DNA of 52,682 bases from Pseudomonas protegens (GCF_003732485.1 NZ_MOAK01000013.1:106335-159016), one strand, 5' to 3'. Positions 16,863 through 29,469 are shown, counted from the first letter of the stretch. Made by a program: numbers and translations. Notes: generated by a model from the letters alone, not told the origin.

Positions 16863-18077
16863 TCACTCCTTGCCAGGTTGGGCAGGTACTTGGAAAACGT
16901 GGCGCAAGTAAGCGACGAAGTTGGGGTCCTTGCAATGGGTCTTGCCCGCTTCATCGGAGATCTTGGCGACGGGCTGGCCATTGCAGGCGGCCATTTTAAG
17001 CACGATGCTCATCGGCTCGACACCGGGAATATCGCAGGTCAGGTTGGTGCCGATGCCAAAGCTGACGTTGATCCGCCCCCGCAGCGCCCGGAATATTTCC
17101 AGGGCCCGCGGCAGGGTCAGGCTGTCGGAGAACACCAGGGTCTTGCTCATCGGGTCGATGCCCAGCTTGTGGTAGTGGGCGATGGCTTTCTCCGCCCAGA
17201 GGATCGGGTCCCCGGAGTCGTGGCGCAGGCCGTCGAACAGCTTGGCGAAGAACAGATCGAAGTCACCGAGGAAGGCGTCGGTGGTGATGCAGTCGGTCAG
17301 GGCGATACCCAGCAGTCCGCGGTATTCACGGACCCAGCAGTCGAGGGCGGCGATCTGGCTGTCGATCAGCCGCGGTCCCAGTTGCTGGTGGGCCATGATC
17401 CATTCGTGGGCCATGGTGCCCAGGGGCTTCATGTTCAGCTCCCGGGACAGGTGCACGTTGCTGGTGCCGACAAAACGCCCGGGGAAGTCGTGCTTGAGCA
17501 CGTTCACCACTTCCTCCTGGACCCGGTAGGAAAAGCGTCGGCGGGTGCCGAAATCCGCCACTTGCAGCTCGGACAACTCTTCGCTGCTGGCGTTGGCGCT
17601 CAGCCAGTCGAACTTGCGGTACAGCTGCTCCCGGGCCTGCACCAGCTGGATCTCGCGGTAGCGGTAGCGGTTACGCACTTCGCTGATGATGGCCAGCATC
17701 GGCACTTCGAACAGAATCACGTGCAGCCAGGGACCGCGCAGACGGATGAACAGCTCGCCGTTCTCGATGCCGGTGTGCACGTAGCGCAGGTTGAAGCGGA
17801 ACAGCCCGAGAAAGCGCAGGAAGTCCGGCTTGAGAAAGCTGATGCGTTCGAGAAAGCCCAGTTGGTCGGCGCTCAGGCTCAGTTCCGCCAGACGCTCGAA
17901 CTGATAGCGGATCTCCGCCAGGTACGGCTGCAGATCCTCGCTGTTACGGCAACGAAACTCCCATTCCACTTCCACGTTGGGATAGTTGTGCAGCACCGCC
18001 TGCATCATGGTCAGTTTGTAGAAGTCGGTGTCGAGCAGGTTCTGCACGATGCGATCGGCAAACACACTCTCGCTCAT
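16863..18077 (-). CDS. pncB: Nicotinate phosphoribosyltransferase
   Basis: PncB makes nicotinic acid mononucleotide from nicotinate, PRPP and ATP, feeding the NAD pathway completed by the adjacent nadE. The protein is 404 residues from my chosen start. Visible family features are [14 protein letters not shown] near the N-terminus, [28 protein letters not shown] and the phosphoribosyl segment RHDSGDP. Start: ATG at 18075-18077 ([15 protein letters not shown]) is preceded by GGAGAT and gives a typical length; an in-frame ATG five codons upstream is less likely. First gene of pncB-nadE on the minus strand. Confidence 0.96.
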   Translation of the reverse strand: MSESVFADRIVQNLLDTDFYKLTMMQAVLHNYPNVEVEWEFRCRNSEDLQPYLAEIRYQFERLAELSLSADQLGFLERISFLKPDFLRFLGLFRFNLRYVHTGIENGELFIRLRGPWLHVILFEVPMLAIISEVRNRYRYREIQLVQAREQLYRKFDWLSANASSEELSELQVADFGTRRRFSYRVQEEVVNVLKHDFPGRFVGTSNVHLSRELNMKPLGTMAHEWIMAHQQLGPRLIDSQIAALDCWVREYRGLLGIALTDCITTDAFLGDFDLFFAKLFDGLRHDSGDPILWAEKAIAHYHKLGIDPMSKTLVFSDSLTLPRALEIFRALRGRINVSFGIGTNLTCDIPGVEPMSIVLKMAACNGQPVAKISDEAGKTHCKDPNFVAYLRHVFQVPAQPGKE

Positions 18078-18201
18078 AACGGGAATCTCCATGCTGGCCG
18101 CAACGGACAGCGGCGGCTTCAGCTCTTTCAATGAATGCGCTAGTGGCGCATAGACGTCCTGCGCTTGACCAGCGTTTTTTGTGGCGGGCCATTCTCCAAC
18201 T

Positions 18202-18282
18202 GCAGGAGCCGGCTGGCCAGCGAATGGGTCTTCAGCCTTGTGTAGGGCTCAAGGGCTCCATCGCCGGCAAGCCGGCTCCTAC
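18202..18282. repeat. REP doublet overlapping the end of amaR
   Basis: GCAGGAGCCGGCTGGCCAGC...to...GCCGGCTCCTAC. The GTAG at its right edge supplies the TAG stop codon of the LysR gene read on the minus strand. Confidence 0.8.
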
Positions 18283-19181
18283 GGGAGGGGGGCGTCGTTG
18301 TGTTCCAGCATCCAGCGTACGAAGTCACGGACCTTGGGCACTTCCGCCGAGTGCTCGGGATAGGCCAGGTAATAAGCGTCCTGGCTGGGCATGGCGTATT
18401 CCCAGGCGATCACCAGCTTGCCTTCGGCCAGCTCTTCTTCCACCAGAAACCGGGGCAGCAGAGCCACGCCACACCCGACCTGGGCGGCGCGAATGCACAT
18501 ATAGAAGGTCTCGAAGCGCGGGCCATGGTAGCTGTGTTCGGTCTGATAACCCTGCTGGTCGAACCATTCGTGCCAGCCTTGGGGACGCGAGGCATTTTGC
18601 AGCAGGACCAGGTCGGTCAGTTGCCTGGGGTCGGTCAAGGGTTCGGCGGGCAGGCTGTCGGGGGCGCACACCGCCACCAGTTCCTCGCTGAACAGCTTCA
18701 GGCTCTCGGTGCCGGGACGCGAACCCTGGCCAAAGTAGAACGCCAGGTCGGCGTGGCCCTGAAGCAGTTCGTCCGGTTCCTGCTCGTTGCACAGGTCCAG
18801 GTGGATATGCGGATGGCGCAGGCGCCAGCCCTTGAGGCGCGGTACCAGCCAGCGAGCGCCGAAGGTGTAGGGCGTGGACACCCGCAGCACTTCGGTCTCG
18901 CCGCCGTAGGAGCGCAGGTAGTGGGTGGACATCTCCACCTGGGTAAGGATCTTGCGCACTTCCACCAGATACAGGTCGCCGGCCGGGGTCAGTTGCAGGC
19001 GCCGCCGTACCCGACGGAACAACAGGTGCTGCAGCAGCTCTTCCAGCTGCGCCACCTGCTTGCTGACCGCGCTCTGGGTCAGATTGAGTTCCTCGGCGGC
19101 GCGGGTGAAGCTCAGGTGCCGGGTAACGGCCTCGAAGCACTGCAGGGCAGTGATCGACGGCAGGTAGCGTTTGTTGAGCAT
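18279..19181 (-). CDS. amaR: LysR-family regulator of the amaBA operon (AmaR-like)
   Basis: A 300-residue LysR-type activator of the GcvA/AmpR subgroup. It has the N-terminal winged helix-turn-helix (LPSITALQCFEAVTRHLSFT, then RAAEELNLTQSAVSKQVAQL) and a periplasmic-binding-protein-like effector domain to the end. It is divergent from amaB with 171 bases between the starts. In P. aeruginosa a LysR regulator named AmaR controls amaAB in pipecolate/lysine catabolism, and the layout here is the same; the symbol rests on that context. The stop codon TAG lies inside a REP element, so the native C-terminus may have been altered by REP insertion. Confidence 0.82.
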   Translation of the reverse strand: MLNKRYLPSITALQCFEAVTRHLSFTRAAEELNLTQSAVSKQVAQLEELLQHLLFRRVRRRLQLTPAGDLYLVEVRKILTQVEMSTHYLRSYGGETEVLRVSTPYTFGARWLVPRLKGWRLRHPHIHLDLCNEQEPDELLQGHADLAFYFGQGSRPGTESLKLFSEELVAVCAPDSLPAEPLTDPRQLTDLVLLQNASRPQGWHEWFDQQGYQTEHSYHGPRFETFYMCIRAAQVGCGVALLPRFLVEEELAEGKLVIAWEYAMPSQDAYYLAYPEHSAEVPKVRDFVRWMLEHNDAPLP

Positions 19182-19300
19182 GGGTGGTCCTTGTTCTTAT
19201 CGGTGCTGGATGCCGGCTCAGCATGAATAAACGGAATGATATCTCGCTTAAAGGTCGTTTGTTGGCAAGTCTCAGGCCAGCTACAACTACAGGTCTTGAT

Positions 19301-19325
19301 GACCGTCGCAGCGGTCGGTTTTTTT
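19301..19325 (+). terminator. Terminator-like hairpin in the amaB leader (possible attenuator)
   Basis: GACCG-TCGCAG-CGGTC followed by GG and seven T residues, ending 27 bases before the amaB ATG. The stem is short (5 bp, 6 with a wobble pair). Being inside the 5' leader, it could attenuate amaB or terminate a short upstream transcript. Confidence 0.4.
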
Positions 19326-19352
19326 GGCTTTTCATCTGTAAGGAGTGACCCC

Positions 19353-20843
19353 ATGGTTGCCGCATTGCTTGATCGTCTGGGTGTGAACCCGGCCCTGTAC
19401 CAGTCGGGCACCCAGCCTGTGCATTCGCCGATCGACGGCAGCCGTATCGCCGCAGTGAACTGGCAGGGCGCCGCCGAAGTGGAGCAGCAGGTCAGTCGCG
19501 CAGAGCATGCATTCGCCCTGTGGCGCAAAGTCCCGGCCCCCCGTCGTGGCGAGCTGGTGCGGCAATTTGGTGAGGTGCTGCGCGAGTACAAGGCCGACCT
19601 GGGAGAGCTGGTGTCCTGGGAAGCCGGTAAGATCACCCAGGAAGGCCTGGGGGAAGTGCAGGAAATGATCGACATCTGCGACTTCGCCGTCGGCCTGTCG
19701 CGCCAGCTCTACGGCCTGACCATCGCCTCCGAGCGCCCGGGCCACCACATGCGTGAAACCTGGCATCCCCTGGGGGTTGTCGGGGTGATCAGCGCCTTCA
19801 ACTTCCCGGTAGCGGTCTGGGCCTGGAACACCACCCTGGCGCTGGTCTGCGGCAACCCGGTGATCTGGAAACCCTCGGAGAAGACCCCGCTCACCGCCCT
19901 GGCTTGCCAGACACTGCTGGAGCGCGTGCTGAAGAATTTCCAGGACGCTCCCGAGTACCTGAGCCAGGTGATCATCGGTGGTCGCGACGCTGGCGCCGCC
20001 CTGGTGGACGATCCACGAGTGGCCCTGATCAGCGCCACCGGCAGCACCCGCATGGGCCGTGAAGTGGCGCCGAAAGTGGCCGCACGCTTTGCCCGCAGCA
20101 TTCTCGAACTGGGTGGCAACAACGCCATGATCCTCGGCCCGAGCGCCGACCTGGACATGGCCGTGCGCGCCATCCTGTTCAGCGCTGTCGGCACCGCCGG
20201 CCAGCGTTGCACCACCTTGCGCCGCTTGATTGCCCACGAGTCGGTGAAAGAGGAAATCGTCACCCGCCTCAAGGCGGCCTACTCCAAAGTGCGCATCGGC
20301 CACCCCCTGCAGGGCAACCTGATCGGCCCGCTGATCGACAAGCACAGCTTCGACGCCATGCAGGATGCACTGGAACAGGCCCTGAGCGAGGGCGGCCGGG
20401 TGTTCGGCGGCCAGCGTCAGCTGCAGGAGCAGTTCCCCAATGCCTACTACGTGTCGCCGGCGATTGTCGAAATGCCGGAGCAGAGCGATGTGGTGTGCAG
20501 CGAAACCTTCGCCCCGATCCTCTATGTCATTGGCTACAACGACTTCGAAGAAGCCCTGCGCTTGAACAACGCCGTGCCCCAGGGTCTGTCGTCGTGCATC
20601 TTCACCACCGATGTGCGTGAAGCCGAGCAGTTCATGTCGGCGGTGGGCAGCGACTGCGGCATTGCCAACGTCAACATTGGCCCGAGTGGCGCGGAGATTG
20701 GCGGCGCCTTCGGTGGCGAAAAGGAAACCGGCGGCGGCCGCGAGTCCGGTTCCGATGCCTGGCGCGGCTACATGCGGCGCCAGACCAATACCGTCAACTA
20801 TTCCCAGGAACTGCCACTGGCCCAGGGCATTACCTTCGATTGA
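19353..20843 (+). CDS. amaB: L-2-aminoadipate 6-semialdehyde dehydrogenase (L-pipecolate/lysine catabolism)
   Basis: AmaB oxidises aminoadipate semialdehyde (piperideine-6-carboxylate) to 2-aminoadipate with NAD(P)+, the step after pipecolate oxidation. The 496-residue ALDH7-type protein has the catalytic Cys286 (TAGQRCTTLRR), general base Glu252 (LELGGNNAM) and WHPLGVVGVISAFNFPVAVW at the cofactor site. ATG 19353 follows AAGGAG (19340-19345). An upstream in-frame extension to 19236 crosses the leader hairpin and is unlikely. amaA follows after 87 bases containing one REP; amaR is divergent. Confidence 0.95.
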   Translation: MVAALLDRLGVNPALYQSGTQPVHSPIDGSRIAAVNWQGAAEVEQQVSRAEHAFALWRKVPAPRRGELVRQFGEVLREYKADLGELVSWEAGKITQEGLGEVQEMIDICDFAVGLSRQLYGLTIASERPGHHMRETWHPLGVVGVISAFNFPVAVWAWNTTLALVCGNPVIWKPSEKTPLTALACQTLLERVLKNFQDAPEYLSQVIIGGRDAGAALVDDPRVALISATGSTRMGREVAPKVAARFARSILELGGNNAMILGPSADLDMAVRAILFSAVGTAGQRCTTLRRLIAHESVKEEIVTRLKAAYSKVRIGHPLQGNLIGPLIDKHSFDAMQDALEQALSEGGRVFGGQRQLQEQFPNAYYVSPAIVEMPEQSDVVCSETFAPILYVIGYNDFEEALRLNNAVPQGLSSCIFTTDVREAEQFMSAVGSDCGIANVNIGPSGAEIGGAFGGEKETGGGRESGSDAWRGYMRRQTNTVNYSQELPLAQGITFD

Positions 20844-20856
20844 CCTGGTATCGCCG

Positions 20857-20879
20857 GTAGGAGCCAGCTTGCTGGCGAA
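20857..20879. repeat. Single REP between amaB and amaA
   Basis: GTAGGAGCCAGCTTGCTGGC followed by GAA. One palindromic unit within the operon, where it may modulate relative mRNA stability of the two genes. Confidence 0.75.
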
Positions 20880-20930
20880 CAGCGGCAAACGCGCTTCTTC
20901 GTTTGTGGTGGGTTGATTCGGAGTCTGGCA

Positions 20931-22214
20931 ATGGCGTTACGTGAAGAGTGTCTATGGGAAAAACTGACTCCGCAAAGGCCTGACAACGCGCCGCTCAAGG
21001 GTGAGCTGACGGCGGATGTGTGCATCATCGGCGCCGGCTTCACCGGTTTGTCGGCGGCCGTGCATCTGCTGGAGCAAGGCAAGCGGGTCTGTGTCGTCGA
21101 GGCTCACCGCGCCGGGCAGGGCGGTTCGGGGCGCAATGTCGGCCTGGTCAACGCCGGCCTGTGGATTCCCCCGGACGAGATCGAGGCCGGTTTCGGCGAG
21201 CAGGTGGGCAGCCAGCTCAACCGCATGCTCGGCGCCGCGCCGTCCCTGGTGTTCAGCCTGGTGGACAAGTACCGGATCGATTGCCAGTTGCGCCGCGAAG
21301 GCACGTTGCACATGGCCCATAACGCCCGGGGCGAAGCCGACCTGCGCAGCCGTGAAGAACAATGGAAGCGCCGTGGTGCGCCGGTGGAACTGTTGACCGG
21401 TGCCGCCTGTGAAACTGCCACCGGCACCCGGAAGATCGCCGCGGCCTTGCTCGATCGGCGCGCCGGCACCCTCAACCCGATGGCCTATACCACCGGGCTG
21501 GCCAAGGCCGCGATCAAGCTCGGCGGCCAGTTGTTCGATCATTCCCCCGTCACTCGCCTGGAACGCCAGGGCCAGCGCTGGTCGGTGCAGACCGACCAGG
21601 GTTCGGTGCTGGCCGAGCAGGTGGTGATCGCCTCCAACGCCTACACCGAAGGCGACTGGACCGAGCTGCGGCGCAACTTCTTTCCCGGCTACTACTATCA
21701 GGTCGCCTCGGCGCCGCTCACCGAAGAGGCCGCTCGGCAGATCCTGCCCGGAGGCCAGGGCTCCTGGGATACCCGCCAGGTGCTGAGCAGCATTCGACGG
21801 GATGCCGATGGCCGCTTGTTGCTGGGCAGCCTGGGCAACGGCAACCAGAAACCCCTGTGGTTCCTCAAGGCCTGGGCCGACCGGGTGCAGCAGCATTACT
21901 TCCCCTACCTCAAGCCGGTGGAGTGGGAATCTACCTGGACCGGCTGCATTGCCTTTACCCCCGATCACTTGATGCGTCTGTTCGAACCGGCACCCGGCCT
22001 GGTGGCTGTCACCGGTTACAACGGCCGTGGCGTGACCACCGGCACCGTGGTCGGCAAGGCCTTCGCCGACTATCTGTGCAACGGCGACCCCCAGGCCCTG
22101 CCGATTCCCTTCGCCCCCATGCAACCCCTGGCCGCAGTGGGGCTGCGCAGTTGTCTGTACGAGGCCGGATTCTCCCTCTACCACGCGGGCCAGTGCCTGC
22201 GGATCGTCATCTGA
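20931..22214 (+). CDS. amaA: FAD-dependent L-pipecolate oxidase AmaA
   Basis: AmaA oxidises L-pipecolate to piperideine-6-carboxylate, which AmaB then converts; together they drain D-lysine and pipecolate. The 427-residue DAO-family flavoprotein carries the dinucleotide-binding motif CIIGAGFTGLSAAVHLLEQG near residue 32, the flavin-proximal GGSGRNVGLVNAGLW, and a C-terminal FAD motif GYNGRGVTTGTVVGKAFA. Start ATG 20931 is preceded by CGGAG; the ORF extends six codons further to TTG 20913. It probably associates with the membrane respiratory chain, which is inference. Third member of the amaR/amaB/amaA set. Confidence 0.93.
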   Translation: MALREECLWEKLTPQRPDNAPLKGELTADVCIIGAGFTGLSAAVHLLEQGKRVCVVEAHRAGQGGSGRNVGLVNAGLWIPPDEIEAGFGEQVGSQLNRMLGAAPSLVFSLVDKYRIDCQLRREGTLHMAHNARGEADLRSREEQWKRRGAPVELLTGAACETATGTRKIAAALLDRRAGTLNPMAYTTGLAKAAIKLGGQLFDHSPVTRLERQGQRWSVQTDQGSVLAEQVVIASNAYTEGDWTELRRNFFPGYYYQVASAPLTEEAARQILPGGQGSWDTRQVLSSIRRDADGRLLLGSLGNGNQKPLWFLKAWADRVQQHYFPYLKPVEWESTWTGCIAFTPDHLMRLFEPAPGLVAVTGYNGRGVTTGTVVGKAFADYLCNGDPQALPIPFAPMQPLAAVGLRSCLYEAGFSLYHAGQCLRIVI

Positions 22215-22334
22215 ACAAGGAAATAAACAGTCGGGGACGACGCTTTTCGATGCAGCGACTAGCCTGTAATGGTGCGGCTCGTAGCAGTCTCGCACCAGCA
22301 GTGTGCAGTTCGGTGACGCGGGCTGTTACAGCAG

Positions 22335-22450
22335 GGTTGCACGTTGAATTGTGTCGCGGTTGCAATGATGGCACGCATGGGTTGCGCCCATTAAAAAGCA
22401 GGGTTTCACCTTCCGCGGTTTAGACGGTTGCACGCCCAATAAAAATGGGC
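22335..22450 (+). promoter_or_regulatory. Phased GGTTGC repeats upstream of livK (candidate activator sites)
   Basis: GGTTGC occurs at 22335, 22358, 22380 and 22426, spaced 23, 22 and 46 bases, about two, two and four helical turns. The last two are embedded in longer related blocks, GGGTTGCGCCCATTAAAAAG and GGTTGCACGCCCAATAAAAA; the latter contains the inverted repeat GCCCA-N7-TGGGC. They lie 56-171 bases upstream of the sigma-54 promoter. The rest of the 364-base gap 22215-22578 is not otherwise interpretable. Confidence 0.5.
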
Positions 22451-22505
22451 TCGAAACAGTCGAAATAACAATAAGACAGCGACTTTTTTCAGAATAAAAA
22501 ACCAC

Positions 22506-22521
22506 TGGCACGGCGCTTGCT
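22506..22521 (+). promoter_or_regulatory. Sigma-54 promoter of livKHMGF
   Basis: TGGCAC-GGCGC-TTGCT matches the RpoN consensus with GG (22507-22508) and GC (22519-22520) exactly 12 bases apart, 58 bases before the livK ATG. Confidence 0.82.
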
Positions 22522-22578
22522 CTGAGCAATTCTAGTGAAGTCGCAGTGCCAACTAAAAAAACCTTGGAGCACCACCTC

Positions 22579-23715
22579 ATGTCCCAGACGTTTTACAAGA
22601 AAGGCTTTCTGGCCCTCGCAGTGGCAACTGCGCTGGGTGTTTCTGCGTTTGCTCAAGCCGACCTGAAGATCGGCGTAGCGGGTCCCATGACAGGCGCCAA
22701 TGCGGCATTTGGCGAGCAGTACATGAAGGGTGCACAGGCAGCGGCTGACGAGATCAACGCCAAGGGCGGGGTCAACGGCGAGAAGATCGTCCTGGTCAAG
22801 GGCGACGACGCCTGCGAACCGAAGCAGGCCGTGGCCGTGGCCAACCGCCTGGTGGACCAGGACAAGGTGGCGGGCGTCGTCGGGCACTTCTGCTCCTCGT
22901 CGACCATTCCGGCTTCCGAGGTGTACAGCGACGCCGGTGTGATTGCCATCACCCCGGGCTCCACCAACCCCCAGGTCACCGAGCGCGGGCTCTCCGCGAT
23001 GTTCCGCATGTGCGGGCGTGACGACCAGCAGGGCATCGTCGCCGGCGACTACATCGTTGACGTGCTCAAGGGCAAGAAAGTCGTGGTGCTGCACGACAAG
23101 GACACCTACGGCCAGGGCCTGGCGGACGCCACCAAGGCACAGCTGACCAAGCGCGGCGTGACCCCGGTGCTGTACGAGGGCCTGACCCGTGGCGAGAAGG
23201 ATTTCAGCGCCGTGGTGACCAAGATCCGCGCTGCCGGTGCCGACGTGGTGTACTTCGGCGGCCTGCACCCGGAAGCCGGTCCGCTGGTGCGCCAGCTGCG
23301 CGAGCAGGGCCTGAAGGACGTCAAGTTCATGTCCGACGACGGCATCGTTACCGACGAACTGGTGACCACCGCCGGTGGCCCGCAATACGTCGACGGCGTG
23401 TACATGACCTTCGGTGCCGACCCACGCCTGCTGCCGGACAGCAAGGCGGTGGTGGATGCCTTCCGCAAGGCCGGCACCGAGCCTGAAGGCTATACCCTGT
23501 ACGCCTATGCCTCGATCCAGGCCCTGGCGGCCGGCTTCGGTGGCGCCAAGTCCAACAAGGGCGAAGACGCCGCCAAGTGGCTCAAGGCCAACCCGGTGAA
23601 AACCGTGATGGGCGAGAAGTCCTGGGACGCCAAGGGCGACCTGAAGATCTCCGACTACGTGGTCTATCAGTGGGACAAGGACGGCAAGTACCACCAGCTG
23701 GAAAAACAGAAGTGA
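22579..23715 (+). CDS. livK: Branched-chain amino acid ABC transporter, periplasmic binding protein
   Basis: This protein captures leucine, isoleucine, valine or related amino acids in the periplasm and delivers them to LivHM. The 378-residue precursor has a signal peptide (MSQTFYKKGFLALAVATALG to about residue 26, cleaving after FAQA) and a mature LivJ/K fold starting DLKIGVAGPMTGANAAFGEQ. The conserved ligand-pocket GHFCSSSTIPASEVY is present, with cysteines at DDACEP and HFCSSS. ATG 22579 is set by TTGGAGC upstream. First gene of livKHMGF; its position matches what I recall of PA4913, a second system distinct from the classical bra locus. Confidence 0.93.
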   Translation: MSQTFYKKGFLALAVATALGVSAFAQADLKIGVAGPMTGANAAFGEQYMKGAQAAADEINAKGGVNGEKIVLVKGDDACEPKQAVAVANRLVDQDKVAGVVGHFCSSSTIPASEVYSDAGVIAITPGSTNPQVTERGLSAMFRMCGRDDQQGIVAGDYIVDVLKGKKVVVLHDKDTYGQGLADATKAQLTKRGVTPVLYEGLTRGEKDFSAVVTKIRAAGADVVYFGGLHPEAGPLVRQLREQGLKDVKFMSDDGIVTDELVTTAGGPQYVDGVYMTFGADPRLLPDSKAVVDAFRKAGTEPEGYTLYAYASIQALAAGFGGAKSNKGEDAAKWLKANPVKTVMGEKSWDAKGDLKISDYVVYQWDKDGKYHQLEKQK

Positions 23716-23876
23716 CATGAGTCCGAACGAACCGGTGCCACCCCCTGGTACCGGTTCGTACTCGTGCAGTACTTGCCTTTTCTCGTAGAGCTGCACAACG
23801 GACGTGTTGCGCGGACCGGTGATCCCTGTCCGTCGCTGACGCCCTGTGCCGTCTCTCAAGTCCGTGAGATTGCGTT

Positions 23877-24791
<915 letters not shown>

Positions 24792-24793
24792 GT

Positions 24794-26085
<1,292 letters not shown>

Positions 26086-26089
<4 letters not shown>

Positions 26090-26958
26090 GCGAATACATT
26101 CTTTCGGTCGAAAACCTGATGATGCACTTCGGTGGCATCAAGGCCCTCAGCGACGTCAGCCTCAAGGTCAAGCGCAACTCGATCTTCGCCCTGATCGGCC
26201 CTAACGGCGCCGGCAAGACCACGGTGTTCAACTGCCTGACCGGTTTCTACAAGGCTTCTGGCGGGCGTATCGAGCTCAGTACCCGGGGCCAGCAGACCAA
26301 CGTCATCAAGCTCTTGGGCGAGCCATTTCGTGCCACCGACTTCGTGTCACCGAAAAGTTTCGCCAGCCGCCTGTACTACAAGATGTTTGGCGGCACCCAC
26401 CTGGTGAACCGTGCCGGCCTGGCGCGGACCTTCCAGAACATTCGCCTGTTCAAGGAAATGTCCGTGGTGGAGAACCTGCTGGTGGCTCAGCACATGTGGG
26501 TCAACCGCAACCTGCTGGCGGGCATCCTCAACACAAAGGGCTACCGCAAGGCGGAAAGCGCCGCCCTGGACCACGCCTTCTACTGGCTGGAAGTGGTGGA
26601 CCTGGTGGACTGCGCCAACCGCCTGGCCGGCGAGCTGTCCTACGGCCAGCAGCGGCGCCTGGAGATCGCTCGGGCCATGTGCACCCGGCCGCAGATCATC
26701 TGCCTCGACGAACCGGCCGCCGGCCTCAACCCTCAGGAAACCGAAGCGCTGAGCGCGATGATCCGGCTGCTGCGCGACGAGCACGATCTGACCGTGGTGC
26801 TGATTGAACACGACATGGGCATGGTGATGAGTATTTCCGACCACATCGTGGTGCTCGACCACGGCAACGTGATCGCCGAGGGCGGGCCGGAGGCGATCCG
26901 CAATGATCCGAAAGTGATTGCCGCCTACCTGGGTGCCGACGAAGAGGAGCTGGCATGA
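26086..26958 (+). CDS. livG: Branched-chain amino acid ABC transporter ATP-binding protein LivG
   Basis: First of two ATPases powering the transporter. The 290-residue protein has Walker A GPNGAGKTT near residue 38, the LSYGQQRRLEIARAM signature, Walker B IICLDEPAAGLNP and the switch His in LIEHDMGMVM. The extra segment between Walker A and the signature (about residues 60-110, SKSFASRLYYKMFGG) is typical of LivG. It overlaps livM and livF by four bases each (ATGA). Confidence 0.96.
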
Positions 26959-27671
26959 CTCAACCTATCCTCGAACTCAAGGACCTGGACGTGTACTACG
27001 GCCCGATCCAGGCCCTGAAGAAAGTCTCGCTGCACATCAACGAAGGGGAAACCGTGAGCCTGATCGGCTCCAACGGCGCCGGCAAGTCGACCCTGCTGAT
27101 GTCGATCTTCGGCCAGCCCCGGGCCGAGTCCGGACAGATCCTCTATCGCGGCGTGGACATCACCCACAAGTCGTCCCACTACATCGCCTCCAACGGCATC
27201 GCCCAGTCCCCGGAAGGGCGCCGGGTGTTCCCCGACATGACCGTGGAAGAGAACCTGCTGATGGGCACCATCCCCATTGGCGACAAGTACGCCAGCGAAG
27301 ACATGCAACGCATGTTCGAACTCTTTCCACGGCTCAAGGAACGGCGTACCCAGCGGGCCATGACCATGTCTGGCGGTGAACAGCAGATGCTGGCCATCGC
27401 CCGGGCGCTGATGAGCCGGCCCAAGCTGCTGTTGCTGGATGAACCCAGCCTGGGGCTGGCGCCGATCGTGGTGAAACAGATCTTCGCCACCCTGCGGGAA
27501 CTGGCGGCCACCGGCATGACCATCTTCCTGGTGGAGCAGAACGCCAACCACGCGCTGAAGCTCTCGGACCGCGCTTACGTGATGGTCAACGGCGAGATCC
27601 GCCTGAGCGGCACCGGCAAGGAACTGCTGGTCAACGAGGAGGTGCGCAACGCTTACCTGGGCGGTCACTGA
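26955..27671 (+). CDS. livF: Branched-chain amino acid ABC transporter ATP-binding protein LivF
   Basis: Second ATPase, 238 residues. Walker A GSNGAGKSTLL near residue 37, ABC signature MSGGEQQMLAIARAL, Walker B LLLLDEPSLGLAP and switch LVEQNANHAL are intact. Last gene of livKHMGF, ending at an intrinsic terminator embedded in a much longer palindrome. Confidence 0.96.
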   Translation: MTQPILELKDLDVYYGPIQALKKVSLHINEGETVSLIGSNGAGKSTLLMSIFGQPRAESGQILYRGVDITHKSSHYIASNGIAQSPEGRRVFPDMTVEENLLMGTIPIGDKYASEDMQRMFELFPRLKERRTQRAMTMSGGEQQMLAIARALMSRPKLLLLDEPSLGLAPIVVKQIFATLRELAATGMTIFLVEQNANHALKLSDRAYVMVNGEIRLSGTGKELLVNEEVRNAYLGGH

Positions 27672-27693
27672 CGGTCCGGTCTGTGGATAAACC

Positions 27694-27728
27694 ATGCCCC
27701 GTCGGTTCACGCCGTCGGGGCATTTTTT
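27694..27728 (+). terminator. Terminator of the liv operon, nested in a long palindrome with DnaA boxes
   Basis: ATGCCCCGTCGG, loop TTCACG, CCGTCGGGGCAT with one internal mismatch, then six T residues. Outside the stem, TGTGGATAA (27682-27690) and TTATCCACA (27727-27735) form an outer pair, so the complete inverted repeat spans 27682-27735. Confidence 0.85.
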
Positions 27729-27749
27729 ATCCACAACTCCACCCGCCCT

Positions 27750-27844
27750 GTAGGAGCTGGCTTGCCAGCGAAACGCCCCTCCCCGATGGCCACTTATTCA
27801 GATGCTGTTGTGTGTTCGAGGTTCGCCGGCAAGCCGGCTCCTAC
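27750..27844. repeat. REP doublet (REPIN), 95 bp
   Basis: GTAGGAGCTGGCTTGCCAGC...to...GCCGGCTCCTAC, lying inside the long non-coding region after livF. Confidence 0.8.
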
Positions 27845-28392
27845 GCGCTTGACGCGCGCATGGACAAGGGTGCGTCCGACAATTGTGGAAAACATTATTC
27901 GCAAGCTGGCAAAGCGCGGCATAAAGACGCTGCAAACAGTTGTTTTTCCACCGTTTTGACTTGTCCCCGTTTGCTGTGGAGCGGGCTGTGGGTAACGTGG
28001 GAGTAGCTGGCTGGAGGCCTTTGATTACGTGGCCTGCAAGCAATTGATTGTTTTTTGATCATGGCTTTTTGGGTAACTCGAAGACGCGCTTGTCAACCTT
28101 TTTATTGTCGCAGCCGTACCGGTAAAAGACCCTGGACAAGCCTGTGGATAAGTCTGTGACTAAACTCTGGAAAGACTGCTCTGGGCAGCGTCGTTACTGG
28201 CCTCTGGCCTTATGCACTTTGACCGAGCGGTCATCTTTTTCGTCGCCACCTGCATGGACCGCCTCTGCGGGTCAAGCAAAAAACTTCCCATGATTCGCTG
28301 CAAGCCCTGTGTACAGCGGCTTTGCGAGATTTGTACTTGCCCCCAAAGACTGTGGACCGGCCTGTGGATAAGGTGCGGGCATATGGCTGTAG

Positions 28393-29313
<921 letters not shown>

Positions 29314-29469
29314 AGCTGTCACCTTGGGCGACTACAGTTGGTTGTACTCGGAAACACATAAGCTGATTCGTTTCAGCTGAAGGTCAGCCCTGGCACGGTA
29401 GAATTCCGACCCGATATTTCGCTGCCGCCTCACTCGAGGCGGTGTTCTTGAAGTTCGATAGGAGGAATT

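Noticed and set aside
15927..18134. A 735-codon plus-strand frame across nadE and pncB
   Set aside because: It is the shadow of two well-conserved minus-strand enzymes and has no recognisable motif.
19236..19352. A 39-codon N-terminal extension of amaB
   Set aside because: It would be translated through the leader hairpin and lacks a better ribosome binding site; ATG 19353 has AAGGAG and gives the normal protein.
29391..29405. TGGCAC upstream of the CDF-like gene as a sigma-54 promoter
   Set aside because: No GC dinucleotide at the -12 position (AATTCC there), so the element is incomplete.
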